A stretch of 64,000 nucleotides of DNA from NCBI RefSeq assembly GCF_014197055.1, contig NZ_JACIEW010000003.1, forward strand, positions 248,001 through 312,000, given 5' to 3'. The stretch's first letter is position 1, and the number at the start of each line of letters is the position of its first letter. This document shows positions 19,070 through 28,188 of this stretch, piece by piece. The stretch is from Devosia subaequoris (lineage in GTDB: Bacteria; Pseudomonadota; Alphaproteobacteria; Rhizobiales; Devosiaceae). Both the position numbers and the translations under genes were made by a program. The notes beneath the pieces are model-generated. The model was given only the letters and a program-made list of their open reading frames with translations. It had not been told where the DNA came from and did no database searches.

Positions 19070-20938
19070 ATGACGCTGCCCTTCAAGCTCTCCTCGCTCC
19101 TCGCCATCGGCCTTCTGGCCGCCGGCCTGACCTCGGCGGCCCAGGCGCAAACCCCGACCGACACCTGGGTCAATTCCTTTACCTTGGAAGGCGAGCCCAA
19201 ATACGGGCTCGACTACCCCCATTTCGACTATGTCAATGTTGAAGCGCCCAAGGGCGGCACCGTGCGGATGGGCGACATGGGCGGTTTTGATACCTTCAAT
19301 CCCATCCTGCCCAAGGGCGAAGTGGCAGGCGGCATCGGCCTGCTTTACGAGTCCCTGATGACGCCGTCGCTGGACGAAAACAACACCTATTATGTGCATC
19401 TGGCCGAGGCGTTGAAGATCGCCCCGGATTACGGCGCCGTGACCTTCCGCATGGACGCTGACGCCAGATGGCACGACGGAGAACCGGTGACTGCCGAGGA
19501 CGTGGTCTGGACCTTCGAAAAGCTGATCGAGGTCAACCCGGACCGCGCGCAATACTACGCCAACATCACCTCGGCCGAGGTCACTGCACCGGGCGAAGTC
19601 ACCTTCACCTTCAACCAGACCGATAATCGCGAATTGCCACTGATCCTGGGACAATTGCCGGTGCTGCCGCAACATTGGTGGGAAGGCACCAATGCCGAGG
19701 GTGAAAGCCGCTCAATTAGTGAATCCACGCTCGAGCCACCGCTAGGTTCGGGCCCATATCGCCTCGCCAGCTTCGATGCCGGACGGTCCATCACTTACGA
19801 GCGGGTGGAAGACTATTGGGGCGACGACCACCCGACCCAGATCGGCCAGCACAATTTCGACGAGTACCGCATCGAATATTTCCTCGACCTGACCGTGATG
19901 TTCGAGGCCTTCAAGGGCGACCAGTTCGACTGGTGGAGCGAAAACCAGGCCCGCCGCTGGGCCACAGCCTATGACTTCCCGGCTGTTGAAGAGGGCCGCG
20001 TCATCAAGGAATTGTTCCCGCAGGACTATGCTGGTTCCGGCCTGATGGTCGGCTTCATCATGAATTTGCGCCGCGACAAGTTCGACGACCCGCTCGTGCG
20101 TGAAGCGCTCAACTATGCCTTCGATTTCGAGGAACTGAGCAACACGCTGTTCTATGGCCAGTATGAGCGCATCGACAGCTTCTTTTTCGGCCTGCCCTTC
20201 AAATCCACGGGCCTGCCCGAGGGCGAGGAACTGGAGATCCTCGAAAGCGTGCGCGACCAGATCCCGGAAAAGGTGTTCACCACACCCTATACCAATCCGG
20301 TCAGTGGCGATCCGACCAAACTGCGCGAGAACCTGCGCACGGCGCTGAACCTGTTCACCGAGGCTGGTTACACGCTTGAGGGCACGCAGATGCTTGACCC
20401 TGATGGCCAGCCCTTCACCTTCGAAATCCTGCTCAACGGCCCCACCATCGAGCCGGTGGCGCAGAATTTGGTGACCAATCTGGCTCAGATCGGCATCACC
20501 GCCACCATTCGCACGGTCGACAGCCCGCAATTCATCAACCGCGCCCGCAGCTTTGACTATGACATGATCTATGCGGGCTGGGCCCAGTCCTACTCGCCCG
20601 GCAATGAGCAACGCTTCTTCTTTGGTTCGTCCACCGCCGATCAGCAGGGCGCGCAGAACTATGCCGGCGTGGCCGACCCCGCAGTGGATGCGCTGATCGA
20701 AAAACTGATCGTTGCCGACGACCGCGAGACCCAGGAAGCGGCCACCAAGGCACTGGACCGCGTGTTGCTGAACAAGCACTTCGTTATCCCCAGCTACACC
20801 TTGCGCACCACGCGCTCGGCCCGCTGGGACCGCTTCAGCCGCCCCGAGGAACTACCCGAATTCTCGTCAGGTTTCCCTTCACTCTGGTGGTGGGATGAGG
20901 AAAAGGCCGCCCGGACCGGCGGGGCCACGGCGCAATAA
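19070..20938 (+). CDS. yejA: Peptide ABC transporter substrate-binding protein YejA
   Basis: Periplasmic SBP_bac_5 family receptor of the Yej importer, 622 residues from MTLPFKLSSLLAIGLLAAGL with signal cleavage at SAAQAQTP. Family blocks are GGTVRMGDMGGFDTFNP, ARWHDGEPVTAEDVVWTFE and YNYAFDFEELSNTLFYGQY-like residues midway. It starts 34 nt after yejF. The start upstream at 19001 lies inside yejF and lacks a signal peptide, so it is rejected. Placing the receptor last is unusual for E. coli but common in Alphaproteobacteria. Confidence 0.93.
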   Translation: MTLPFKLSSLLAIGLLAAGLTSAAQAQTPTDTWVNSFTLEGEPKYGLDYPHFDYVNVEAPKGGTVRMGDMGGFDTFNPILPKGEVAGGIGLLYESLMTPSLDENNTYYVHLAEALKIAPDYGAVTFRMDADARWHDGEPVTAEDVVWTFEKLIEVNPDRAQYYANITSAEVTAPGEVTFTFNQTDNRELPLILGQLPVLPQHWWEGTNAEGESRSISESTLEPPLGSGPYRLASFDAGRSITYERVEDYWGDDHPTQIGQHNFDEYRIEYFLDLTVMFEAFKGDQFDWWSENQARRWATAYDFPAVEEGRVIKELFPQDYAGSGLMVGFIMNLRRDKFDDPLVREALNYAFDFEELSNTLFYGQYERIDSFFFGLPFKSTGLPEGEELEILESVRDQIPEKVFTTPYTNPVSGDPTKLRENLRTALNLFTEAGYTLEGTQMLDPDGQPFTFEILLNGPTIEPVAQNLVTNLAQIGITATIRTVDSPQFINRARSFDYDMIYAGWAQSYSPGNEQRFFFGSSTADQQGAQNYAGVADPAVDALIEKLIVADDRETQEAATKALDRVLLNKHFVIPSYTLRTTRSARWDRFSRPEELPEFSSGFPSLWWWDEEKAARTGGATAQ

Positions 20939-20942
20939 GCAG

Positions 20943-20962
20943 GGGCGGCTCAAGAGCCGCCC
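20943..20962. terminator. Bidirectional hairpin between yejA and methyltransferase gene
   Basis: Perfect 9-bp arms GGGCGGCTC/GAGCCGCCC with an AA loop in the 27-bp gap between two converging genes. On the plus strand it is followed by TTCTC, so termination strength is moderate. Confidence 0.65.
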
Positions 20963-20965
20963 TTC

Positions 20966-21574
20966 TCATTCGGGCTTGCGCGCCACCAGATCGACCAGCG
21001 CCGACGTTCCGCTATGGCGATTGCCTTCGGCCAACTCGGCGTCATAGCTTCGCAACTCGATGATATCGAGCGCAGAAAAGCGGTCGGCCAGTAGCTCTTC
21101 GGTGTAGAGCTGCTCGAGAATGCCTGGACCACCGGTTTTATACTGCATTTGCTTGGGACCATACCCCTCGACCAGTAGCAGGCCGCCGGGTGCCAACGTC
21201 CGGACCATGCCTGCAAAGATGGCGTCACGCATGGCCGGCGGCGCAAACTGGAAGAAGATACCCACAACGACATCAAACTGGTCTTCCGGCCAGGGATAGT
21301 CTGCAATGTCGGCCAGTTCCGTCGTCAGGGCTACGCCACGCTTGTCGGCAAGCCGCCGCGCCTTTTCAAGACCGACAGGCGATGCATCGACAGAGGTGAC
21401 CTCTAGACCCTGCTCCGCCAGCCAGACACCGTTCCGGCCTTCACCATCAGCGACGGCAAGTGCGTTGCTGTAACCAGCCAGCCGCTCCCGTTGCGACGCC
21501 AGAAAGGCATTGGGCGCCTCGCCGAATATATACTCGTCGGTATTGTAGCGTTCGTCCCAGAAGCTGATCGCCAT
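20966..21574 (-). CDS. Class I SAM-dependent methyltransferase
   Basis: Small cytosolic methyltransferase, about 202 residues from MAISFWDERYNTDEYIFGEAPN. The N-terminal block and ALAVADGEGRNGVWLAEQG (motif I) followed by VTSVDASPVGLEKA resemble the TehB-like clade acting on small molecules or metalloids. FAPPAMRDAIFAGMVRTLAPGGLLLVEGY covers the later motifs. The start lies four bases after the tamB stop (TGAgccgATG), so translation is coupled to tamAB, which is curious for a soluble enzyme. The substrate is unknown. Confidence 0.85.
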   Translation of the reverse strand: MAISFWDERYNTDEYIFGEAPNAFLASQRERLAGYSNALAVADGEGRNGVWLAEQGLEVTSVDASPVGLEKARRLADKRGVALTTELADIADYPWPEDQFDVVVGIFFQFAPPAMRDAIFAGMVRTLAPGGLLLVEGYGPKQMQYKTGGPGILEQLYTEELLADRFSALDIIELRSYDAELAEGNRHSGTSALVDLVARKPE

Positions 21575-21578
21575 CGGC

Positions 21579-24500
21579 TCAGTAGTCTTTCTCGAAGAAC
21601 ACGCCAACGCTGGAATTGCCATCCTGACCGGCAGAACCCTGGATGGTCAAATCTTCGGTGACGTCGAGATTGATTGTCACCTTCGACTGCCCATTGGCGC
21701 CGACCGTAGCCCCGAGATAGACATTATCCTGAATATAGGTGCCGGCTCTTACGCCGACATTGCCCTCGTCATCGGTGACCACGTCAAGATCGGCGAGGCC
21801 TGCAGCGCCACGCAGGCTATCGACCAGCCCGCCGCCCCCGCCGCCGCCGACCAGTTCAGCCGCCGCTGCCGCCAACTGCGCTAGCTGGATTGGCGAAAGC
21901 TCGCCCATCGAGCGGTTGAAAATCAGCCGGCTCAGAACTTCGTCCTGCGGCAGGGTCGGATTGGAGCTGAAGCTGATATCGGGCGCCGAGGCGCGACCCG
22001 ACAAGGTCACGAACACGGTAATGCCATCACCTTCGGCGCGCGCTACGAAATTGAGCTGCGGGTCGAGATCGCCCACCAGGGTCACCGTGCCGGTTTCGAA
22101 GATGACGCGCTGACCCAGAATGGACAGACGCCCCCGGATGAGATCGAAGGCGCCGACCGGCTGGATATTGTTGATCGAGCCGGTCAATCGAACAGACCCG
22201 CCGACCTCGGCATCGAGGCCACGGCCTCGAATGAAGATTTGGTTCGGTGCGTTGACATTGATGTCGAGCTGCAATTGTGGTCCGCCGCTACCTGCAGCGA
22301 CACCCGTGCGTTCATTGATCCGGGCCCGATCCAGCGTCCGCTGCACATCGGCGGGGGTGCGCCTGTGCTCGACATCGATCAATTGCGCACCGCCACCCAG
22401 GCCCTCAGGCACGGTAATGTTGGCCTGCTCGACGAACACATTACCCGCCAGCAGCGGTGCGCCGGACAGATTACCAGTCAGGTTGAGGCCGCCGGACAAG
22501 GTTGCGACGAACAGGTCACCATCGGCATAGCGGGCCGAATTGATCTGCACGGCCAGATTGACCGGCAAGTCGCCTGTCAGACCGATTGTACCGGATGCAG
22601 CGACGCTGCCTCCAGTCGCAAGATTGGCCGTGAGGCTTTCGATATTGGCATTGGTCCCCGACAGCGCCACCCGCCCAGAAATGCCGGTGAGACGCAGATT
22701 GAGCGAGGGATCGACATATTCGGCGCCGCTGGTCGAAACGTTCCCGGAAAATTGCGGGTTAGAAAGGCTTCCGCCGACACGCGCATCGAATTGCGCCGTG
22801 CCGGAAACCTGCGCTCCGCGGCTGGCGACGAACTGATTGGCAAGCGACAACGGAGCTGAGCCGGTCAGTGACACCGCAACGCCATTGCCCGCCAGTGGCA
22901 CCCGGCCCGATCCGCTTACGGCCAGCCCACCGCTGCCATTGGCAGTGAAGCTGTCGAGTGTCACCACCTCGTCGGCAAAACTGCCCGATGTGCTGAAGGT
23001 CAATGGCGCAATGCCGAAAGGCGCGATGGCTCTGGCACCGATGCCCCCGCCGCGCGCCTCGAACGACACCTGCGGATCGTCGGCCTGGCCCGACACCACC
23101 GCGCGCCCGTTGAGCGTGCCGGACAGACCCAGATCGGGCGCCACGGCGTTGGCGATCGAGAGCGGCAGATCGGCAATATCGACCACCATGTCGAGCGCCT
23201 GCCCGGCCGTGCCGGTCGCCGTGATGCTGCCCGAACCGACATTGAAGCGCAAAGCGTCAAGCGCGACGCTCTCGCCCTGCACCATCAGCACTGCCGGATT
23301 GGCAAGGCGTGCCGCCAGGCTGCCCTGCTCCAGATTCGCGCGATCCAGCGCCAGGCGGTATCCGCCCTCCACCGGGCTCAGCGCTCCGACAAGATCAAGA
23401 TCGGTGCCCGTGGCGAGGCGCGCCTGCGCATCAAAGCTGGTGGTGTCGCCGGATTGCGTGGCGCGCGCACTCAGCGTATCGACCACAACGCCGCCGGCAA
23501 CCACATTGTCTGCGCTCGCGGTGCCGTTGACCACCGGAACCCCGAACAGGTCTGAGATACCCGCCGCGATATCGGCCCGGCCGACAGAAATTTCGTCGAT
23601 CCGCAAATCGGCGACATTGGCCGTTACGCCGGCCCCTTGCTTGCCATTCTGCGGGGTCAGTTCGACGGCGGCATCGACCGCGCCCGACGCATCGGCCAAC
23701 AGTAGTGCTGCCGCCAGGGAAACATCAGTGGCGGCAACGTTCAGCCGACCATCGAAAAGGCCGGAATCGACCATGCGCCTCAGATCGCCGGAAATCCGCG
23801 TACCGGCAATTTCGAAGACAATGCCGGACAGCGCCTGCATTTCTGCATCGGTCTCGAAATGAGTTTCCAGGGTGGCGCGATGACCATCGAGCATCGCGTT
23901 GCCCGTAACGTCGCCATCGACCATACCTTCGAGCAGTGTTGCCGCCACGCCAAGCTTGGCATCGCGCAGGGTATACGCGCCCAGGGTGCCGCTCGGCACC
24001 TGCGCGTCCAGCACCAGCATTAGCGGTTCTTCCGGCGCCGTCAGCCGCGCCGATCCCCGCACCGCCAGGGCGCCGCTGGCTTGCTCGGAAATCAGTCCCA
24101 GATCGGTTAAATCGAGTGCGATGTCGAAATCGGCGGTGTCACTGGCGTAGACGCCATCGGCGCTGAATTGCACCTGATTATTGGCAATCAAAAAGTCATC
24201 GGCCGAGATGCCAGCCTCCGTGCGCGCCAACCGGCCAGACAGATCGACCCGCCCTGCGAGCAACGCATCGGCCGCCGCATCGTCGACCCGCAAATCCGTA
24301 CCGGTCCCGTCGAACACCAGGTCGAAACCGCCAGTGAGCGGGAAAATCCGGCCGTCCGCCGTCAGCTCGAGGCCACCGGACAGGGAACGCCCCGCCAATG
24401 CGGAAAACGGCGCTATGCTGTCGGTGGATAGCCGGATCTGACCGTCGAAATCGGTGCCGTCGATCTCACCGGCCATCGCCGCAGTCAGGGCCTGGCCCAC

Positions 24501-25916
24501 CACCCGAAATTCAGCCAACTCGATCGGTTCGCCCGCATTCCACAGCCCGGCAATGCCCAGCCCGACCGAACTGCCCAGCGCCGCCTCGATGCCAGGATCG
24601 GCGGAAATTCCGGACAGGGTGCCATCGCCATTGAAAGTCACCATGCGGCTGGCCGGATCGTCGAGATTGCGCGCCACCCCGCCTATGCCCAACCCGAAGG
24701 TCTGCGCATCAAAGCCATCGGTCTCCAATCCCTCGACATCGATGCGCGCCTGCCACTGGTCACTGCCCTCGGTCCCGAAAGACACGCGCACCTGCCCGCC
24801 CTGCACCAGGGTCGAGCTGCCGGCTACCGGCAGGGTCACCTTGTCCCCGTCGGGATCGGCAATGGTCGCGGTCAGGTCGAGCAGGCTGACAAAATTATCC
24901 GCCGTGGTCTGCGCACGAGCCGTCAACCCCAATTGCCCACCACTCAGCGTCAGATTGGAGATGTCGACCCCACCGGCGCTCTTGACCAGCGCGTTTGCCG
25001 TCAGCCGGGTCTCTGCACCGAAGAAGTCGCGATAAGGCAACGCCACCAGGGTCGAAAGCGGCCCGCCCAGGTTGGCGTTTATGGCAAACCCATCGGCCTG
25101 CTGCGCAATGGTCGCCGTACCAGCCAACGCGGTCTGGTCATTGGCCAACAATTGCATCTGCGTGGTGAGATCGGCCACTGGCCCCTCGCCATCCAGTGTC
25201 AGCGTCATGGCCGGGCGGTCCTGGATGTTCAACAGGTTCACCAGCACCCCATTGGGCGGCTCCACCAGCGACAGGCCCAGATCGATAGTGGCGCCCTCGC
25301 GCCGATAGGCGACATCTAGATCAAGCGTGCCGCCCGGCCCATCGAGCCGCTCAATATCGAGCACTGCATCAAGATTGCCACCTTCGAGCGTCATCGAACC
25401 ATTGAGCGCAATTTCCGACCCCAGCCCGAACACACCCTCCCCGAAGGTCACACTCGGCACCGCCAGTTCGCCGATCTGAATGGCGACGGGGAACTCTGGA
25501 ATTTCCAACGACCCAGCCTCGGGCGGCGGCAAATCCACCGCCCCTTCCACCGGAATGGCATTGCGGACATAGTCGATGGACTCGGCGCGCAACGAGTTGA
25601 CCTCAAGCCGCCCGCCGAACAGCGCCGCCTGGTTCCAGTTGAGGCTGGCATTGTTGACGCGCAACCAGACCCCTTCCGCGTCGGAAATGGTGATCTCGCG
25701 GATCGAGACGTCCGACCCGAGAATGCCGTCGATATTGGACAGGCGGATCTGCCGCTCCGGCGTCGAAAGCTGACCTTCGACAAAACCGGTCAGGAAATCC
25801 TTCTGCTCCTCATTGTTCATGTCCTGCGCTACCAGCGCCACCGGCACGGCGGCCGGAGCCAGCAGCAGCGCAGCGATCATCAGGCGGCGGCGGTTGGGTG
25901 CGGAAAGATTGGCCAT
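21579..25916 (-). CDS. tamB: Translocation and assembly module protein TamB
   Basis: Very long periplasmic protein (1445 residues) anchored at the inner membrane. With TamA it helps assemble outer-membrane proteins and is related to proteins that carry phospholipid across the periplasm. The N-terminus has one hydrophobic segment (RRRLMIAALLLAPAAVPVALVAQ). The middle is a repetitive beta-taco of short strands rich in Gly, Ser and Asp. The C-terminal DUF490 domain includes RGRLSILGQRVIFETGTVT and PDISFSSNPTLPQDEVLSRL, and the chain ends FFEKDY. Start and tamA stop overlap by ATGA. Confidence 0.93.
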   Translation of the reverse strand: MANLSAPNRRRLMIAALLLAPAAVPVALVAQDMNNEEQKDFLTGFVEGQLSTPERQIRLSNIDGILGSDVSIREITISDAEGVWLRVNNASLNWNQAALFGGRLEVNSLRAESIDYVRNAIPVEGAVDLPPPEAGSLEIPEFPVAIQIGELAVPSVTFGEGVFGLGSEIALNGSMTLEGGNLDAVLDIERLDGPGGTLDLDVAYRREGATIDLGLSLVEPPNGVLVNLLNIQDRPAMTLTLDGEGPVADLTTQMQLLANDQTALAGTATIAQQADGFAINANLGGPLSTLVALPYRDFFGAETRLTANALVKSAGGVDISNLTLSGGQLGLTARAQTTADNFVSLLDLTATIADPDGDKVTLPVAGSSTLVQGGQVRVSFGTEGSDQWQARIDVEGLETDGFDAQTFGLGIGGVARNLDDPASRMVTFNGDGTLSGISADPGIEAALGSSVGLGIAGLWNAGEPIELAEFRVVGQALTAAMAGEIDGTDFDGQIRLSTDSIAPFSALAGRSLSGGLELTADGRIFPLTGGFDLVFDGTGTDLRVDDAAADALLAGRVDLSGRLARTEAGISADDFLIANNQVQFSADGVYASDTADFDIALDLTDLGLISEQASGALAVRGSARLTAPEEPLMLVLDAQVPSGTLGAYTLRDAKLGVAATLLEGMVDGDVTGNAMLDGHRATLETHFETDAEMQALSGIVFEIAGTRISGDLRRMVDSGLFDGRLNVAATDVSLAAALLLADASGAVDAAVELTPQNGKQGAGVTANVADLRIDEISVGRADIAAGISDLFGVPVVNGTASADNVVAGGVVVDTLSARATQSGDTTSFDAQARLATGTDLDLVGALSPVEGGYRLALDRANLEQGSLAARLANPAVLMVQGESVALDALRFNVGSGSITATGTAGQALDMVVDIADLPLSIANAVAPDLGLSGTLNGRAVVSGQADDPQVSFEARGGGIGARAIAPFGIAPLTFSTSGSFADEVVTLDSFTANGSGGLAVSGSGRVPLAGNGVAVSLTGSAPLSLANQFVASRGAQVSGTAQFDARVGGSLSNPQFSGNVSTSGAEYVDPSLNLRLTGISGRVALSGTNANIESLTANLATGGSVAASGTIGLTGDLPVNLAVQINSARYADGDLFVATLSGGLNLTGNLSGAPLLAGNVFVEQANITVPEGLGGGAQLIDVEHRRTPADVQRTLDRARINERTGVAAGSGGPQLQLDINVNAPNQIFIRGRGLDAEVGGSVRLTGSINNIQPVGAFDLIRGRLSILGQRVIFETGTVTLVGDLDPQLNFVARAEGDGITVFVTLSGRASAPDISFSSNPTLPQDEVLSRLIFNRSMGELSPIQLAQLAAAAAELVGGGGGGGLVDSLRGAAGLADLDVVTDDEGNVGVRAGTYIQDNVYLGATVGANGQSKVTINLDVTEDLTIQGSAGQDGNSSVGVFFEKDY

Positions 25917-27796
25917 CAGAACGCCTGCCCGATACCGGCATAGATCGCGTAGTCCGGATCACCGGCTTTGCGGTTGAGCGGCACGGCCACATCGAGACGC
26001 AATGGTCCAAGGCCGGTGTAATAGCGCACCCCAAGCCCTGCCCCGATCCGCAGGTCATCAAGACCCGGGAAAGTGTCAGCCGCCACGTAGCCGCCATCGA
26101 CAAAACCGACCACACCAATATCGTCGGTCACCCTGGCCCGTGCTTCGAGCGAGCCCTCGAGCAGATAACGGCCGCCGGTGATATTCCCCATGCCGTCATC
26201 GACACCAATGGACTTGAAACCATAGCCGCGCACCGAGCCGCCGCCGCCGGCAAAGAACAGCTTGTCGGGCGGAATATCGACCAGCGCCGGACCGACCACG
26301 GCACCAGCCTTGAGCCGCCCGGCCAGCACGAAGGGATCATTCTCACCGAAGCCGAAATAGGTGCGCCCTTCCACCACAAGACGGCCGCCTGGCGTGCCAC
26401 CTAGAAGATCGAAAAAGGGCTCGATATTGGCCGAGGCATACCAGCCCTCGGTCGGATCGACGCTGCTGTCGCGGCCATCATAGACCAGGCCGGCATAAAG
26501 CCCCGCCGTCTGGAAATCGCGCGTACCGAAACTGTCGTCAAACCGGGCAATTTCAAAACTGGCGCCGCCCTCGAAGGTCAGCTCATCGGAGAAGAACCAG
26601 CTCAGCCCAACTCTTCCGCCCGCTGAGGTCTCGGTATACTTGGGGTAGATCGTGCGCTCTGCCGACACCGTGGCCACCAGATCGACATCGGGGTGATAAA
26701 AGCCCGGCTTGGTGAAGGTGCCGCCAATGAAATAATCGAACTGGGCAGTATCGAGCGGCCAGGCAATGCTGGCCACGCGGGCATCGAGACGCAGCCGCTC
26801 GGCCTGCCCGAACAGATTGCGCCAGAGATGGTAGCCCTCGAGCCCCAGCCCATCGACTGTCGAGAACGTCGCGCCCACGCCGAACCGCCGCCCCGGCAGT
26901 TCCTCCACGATCAGGTCATAGGGCAGCAGGCCATCGCTGCCGATGCTTTCGGCCGCTTCCAGCCGCGCCGCGCGAAACACGTCGAGCCGGTCGAGGCGCT
27001 TTTGGGCGCGCTCAAGATCGTCGGGGTCATATTCCTGCCCCACGGCCAGACCCGTTTGCTGCGCCACAAACTCAGGATTCATCCGCGTCGTGCCAGTGAC
27101 TCGCACCGGGCCGAAGGCAGCGAGCCTGCCCGGATTGACGGTAATCGTTGCAGCCACCGTGTTGGTGGCATGGTCGGCCACCACGTCGCGCGACACGATC
27201 TCGGCCTTGGCATAGCCTTGCTGCCGCCAGGCCTCGAGCGCCAGTTGCTCGGCCCGGAGAATAACTGCAGAGCGGGCCACCTCGCCCACGCCGAAGCCGC
27301 GTAGCGCCGGCAGGTCGACCTGGTCATAGGGGTCCAGCGTCGGCGGGGCCTGGTTGGCGATCACCACGTCGCCAAATCGGAATAGCGGCCCGGCCGTCAC
27401 CGCGATGGCTACATCGACCGGGTCCGGCAGCCGCGTATCGGGCGCTAATCTGGACGCTTCGCGCCCCCCGATGCGGATGCTCACCGCACCGCCATAATAT
27501 CCCTCGCCATAAAGCGCTGCCAGCAAGCGCCGATAGTCACCCCGCGCCTTGGCGATCAACCCGGCCGCGCCTGAGGCCGGCTCAGCTTCATCGGCCAGCA
27601 AGGAGGAGGCATTACGCAGCGCCGTTTCCACGCCGCCACCTTCGCTTGAGGTGAAGGTCACGAAATAGGGCTGGGGATCGACGATCACCGCGTCGGCGTC
27701 GATCTCGGATTGGTCTTCGAAGAACTTGATACCAAACAGCTCAAAACCGACAGCCGGCATCGCCGCCGCAGCCGACAGGGCCAGCGCGATGCACAA
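25916..27796 (-). CDS. tamA: Outer-membrane assembly factor TamA (Omp85 family)
   Basis: Outer-membrane beta-barrel partner of TamB, about 626 residues. The N-terminal third holds POTRA domains (VDVAIAVTAGPLFRFGDV, FVAQQTGLAVGQEYDPDDLERAQKRLD). The barrel contains the Omp85 loop-6 motif SVRGYGF and ends AIYAGIGQAF with a terminal Phe. The start is unclear. The only usual start codon in frame is a TTG at 27796, which gives a signal peptide without a positive n-region. The coding-like frame continues upstream (CTG at 27817 or 27832, with an Arg) until a stop. Operon tamA-tamB-methyltransferase. Confidence 0.88.
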   Translation of the reverse strand: MCIALALSAAAAMPAVGFELFGIKFFEDQSEIDADAVIVDPQPYFVTFTSSEGGGVETALRNASSLLADEAEPASGAAGLIAKARGDYRRLLAALYGEGYYGGAVSIRIGGREASRLAPDTRLPDPVDVAIAVTAGPLFRFGDVVIANQAPPTLDPYDQVDLPALRGFGVGEVARSAVILRAEQLALEAWRQQGYAKAEIVSRDVVADHATNTVAATITVNPGRLAAFGPVRVTGTTRMNPEFVAQQTGLAVGQEYDPDDLERAQKRLDRLDVFRAARLEAAESIGSDGLLPYDLIVEELPGRRFGVGATFSTVDGLGLEGYHLWRNLFGQAERLRLDARVASIAWPLDTAQFDYFIGGTFTKPGFYHPDVDLVATVSAERTIYPKYTETSAGGRVGLSWFFSDELTFEGGASFEIARFDDSFGTRDFQTAGLYAGLVYDGRDSSVDPTEGWYASANIEPFFDLLGGTPGGRLVVEGRTYFGFGENDPFVLAGRLKAGAVVGPALVDIPPDKLFFAGGGGSVRGYGFKSIGVDDGMGNITGGRYLLEGSLEARARVTDDIGVVGFVDGGYVAADTFPGLDDLRIGAGLGVRYYTGLGPLRLDVAVPLNRKAGDPDYAIYAGIGQAF

Positions 27797-28065
27797 AGCG
27801 CCAAAACTCGTTACCAGACGCGCGTTTTGCAGTGGTCTATCCCGCCCTTTTACGCTTCAACCAAACTGGGCTGAAACCAAGATTGCCGCATGGACGAAAA
27901 GATTGCGTTAATCCTTCCCCGCCCCCTCTTGCTCCCGCCCAGAAGGCGAAGATTTCGTGGCGAGTTTAGGGCCACCAAGGCGCAGCGAACAGCCTTTGCA
28001 TTGAATTTGTTGGATTTTGGGTGGCCGGGCGTGGCTCATCTGCAACGTTTCGAGCCTTAGCCGAC

Positions 28066-28188
28066 CTACTCCCGTGCCAGCGCCTCGACCGGATCAAGCC
28101 GCGCCGCTGATCGGGCCGGCATGAAGCCGAAGATCACCCCGATGACACTGGCCGAGACGATGGCCAGCACGATGGATTCGGTGGGGTG
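28066..28188 (-). pseudogene. macB: C-terminal remnant of macB (deletion scar)
   Basis: Read on the minus strand from 28188, the frame HPTESIVLAIVSASVIGV then IFGFMPARSAARLDPVEALARE ends in TAG at 28066-28068. This is the closing transmembrane helix and the PAR-AA-LDP-EAL tail typical of MacB permeases. Nothing else of macB (ATPase domain, first helices, periplasmic domain) exists. The upstream neighbour is the 3' end of macA, joined in another frame. An internal deletion removed nearly all of macB. Confidence 0.8.
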
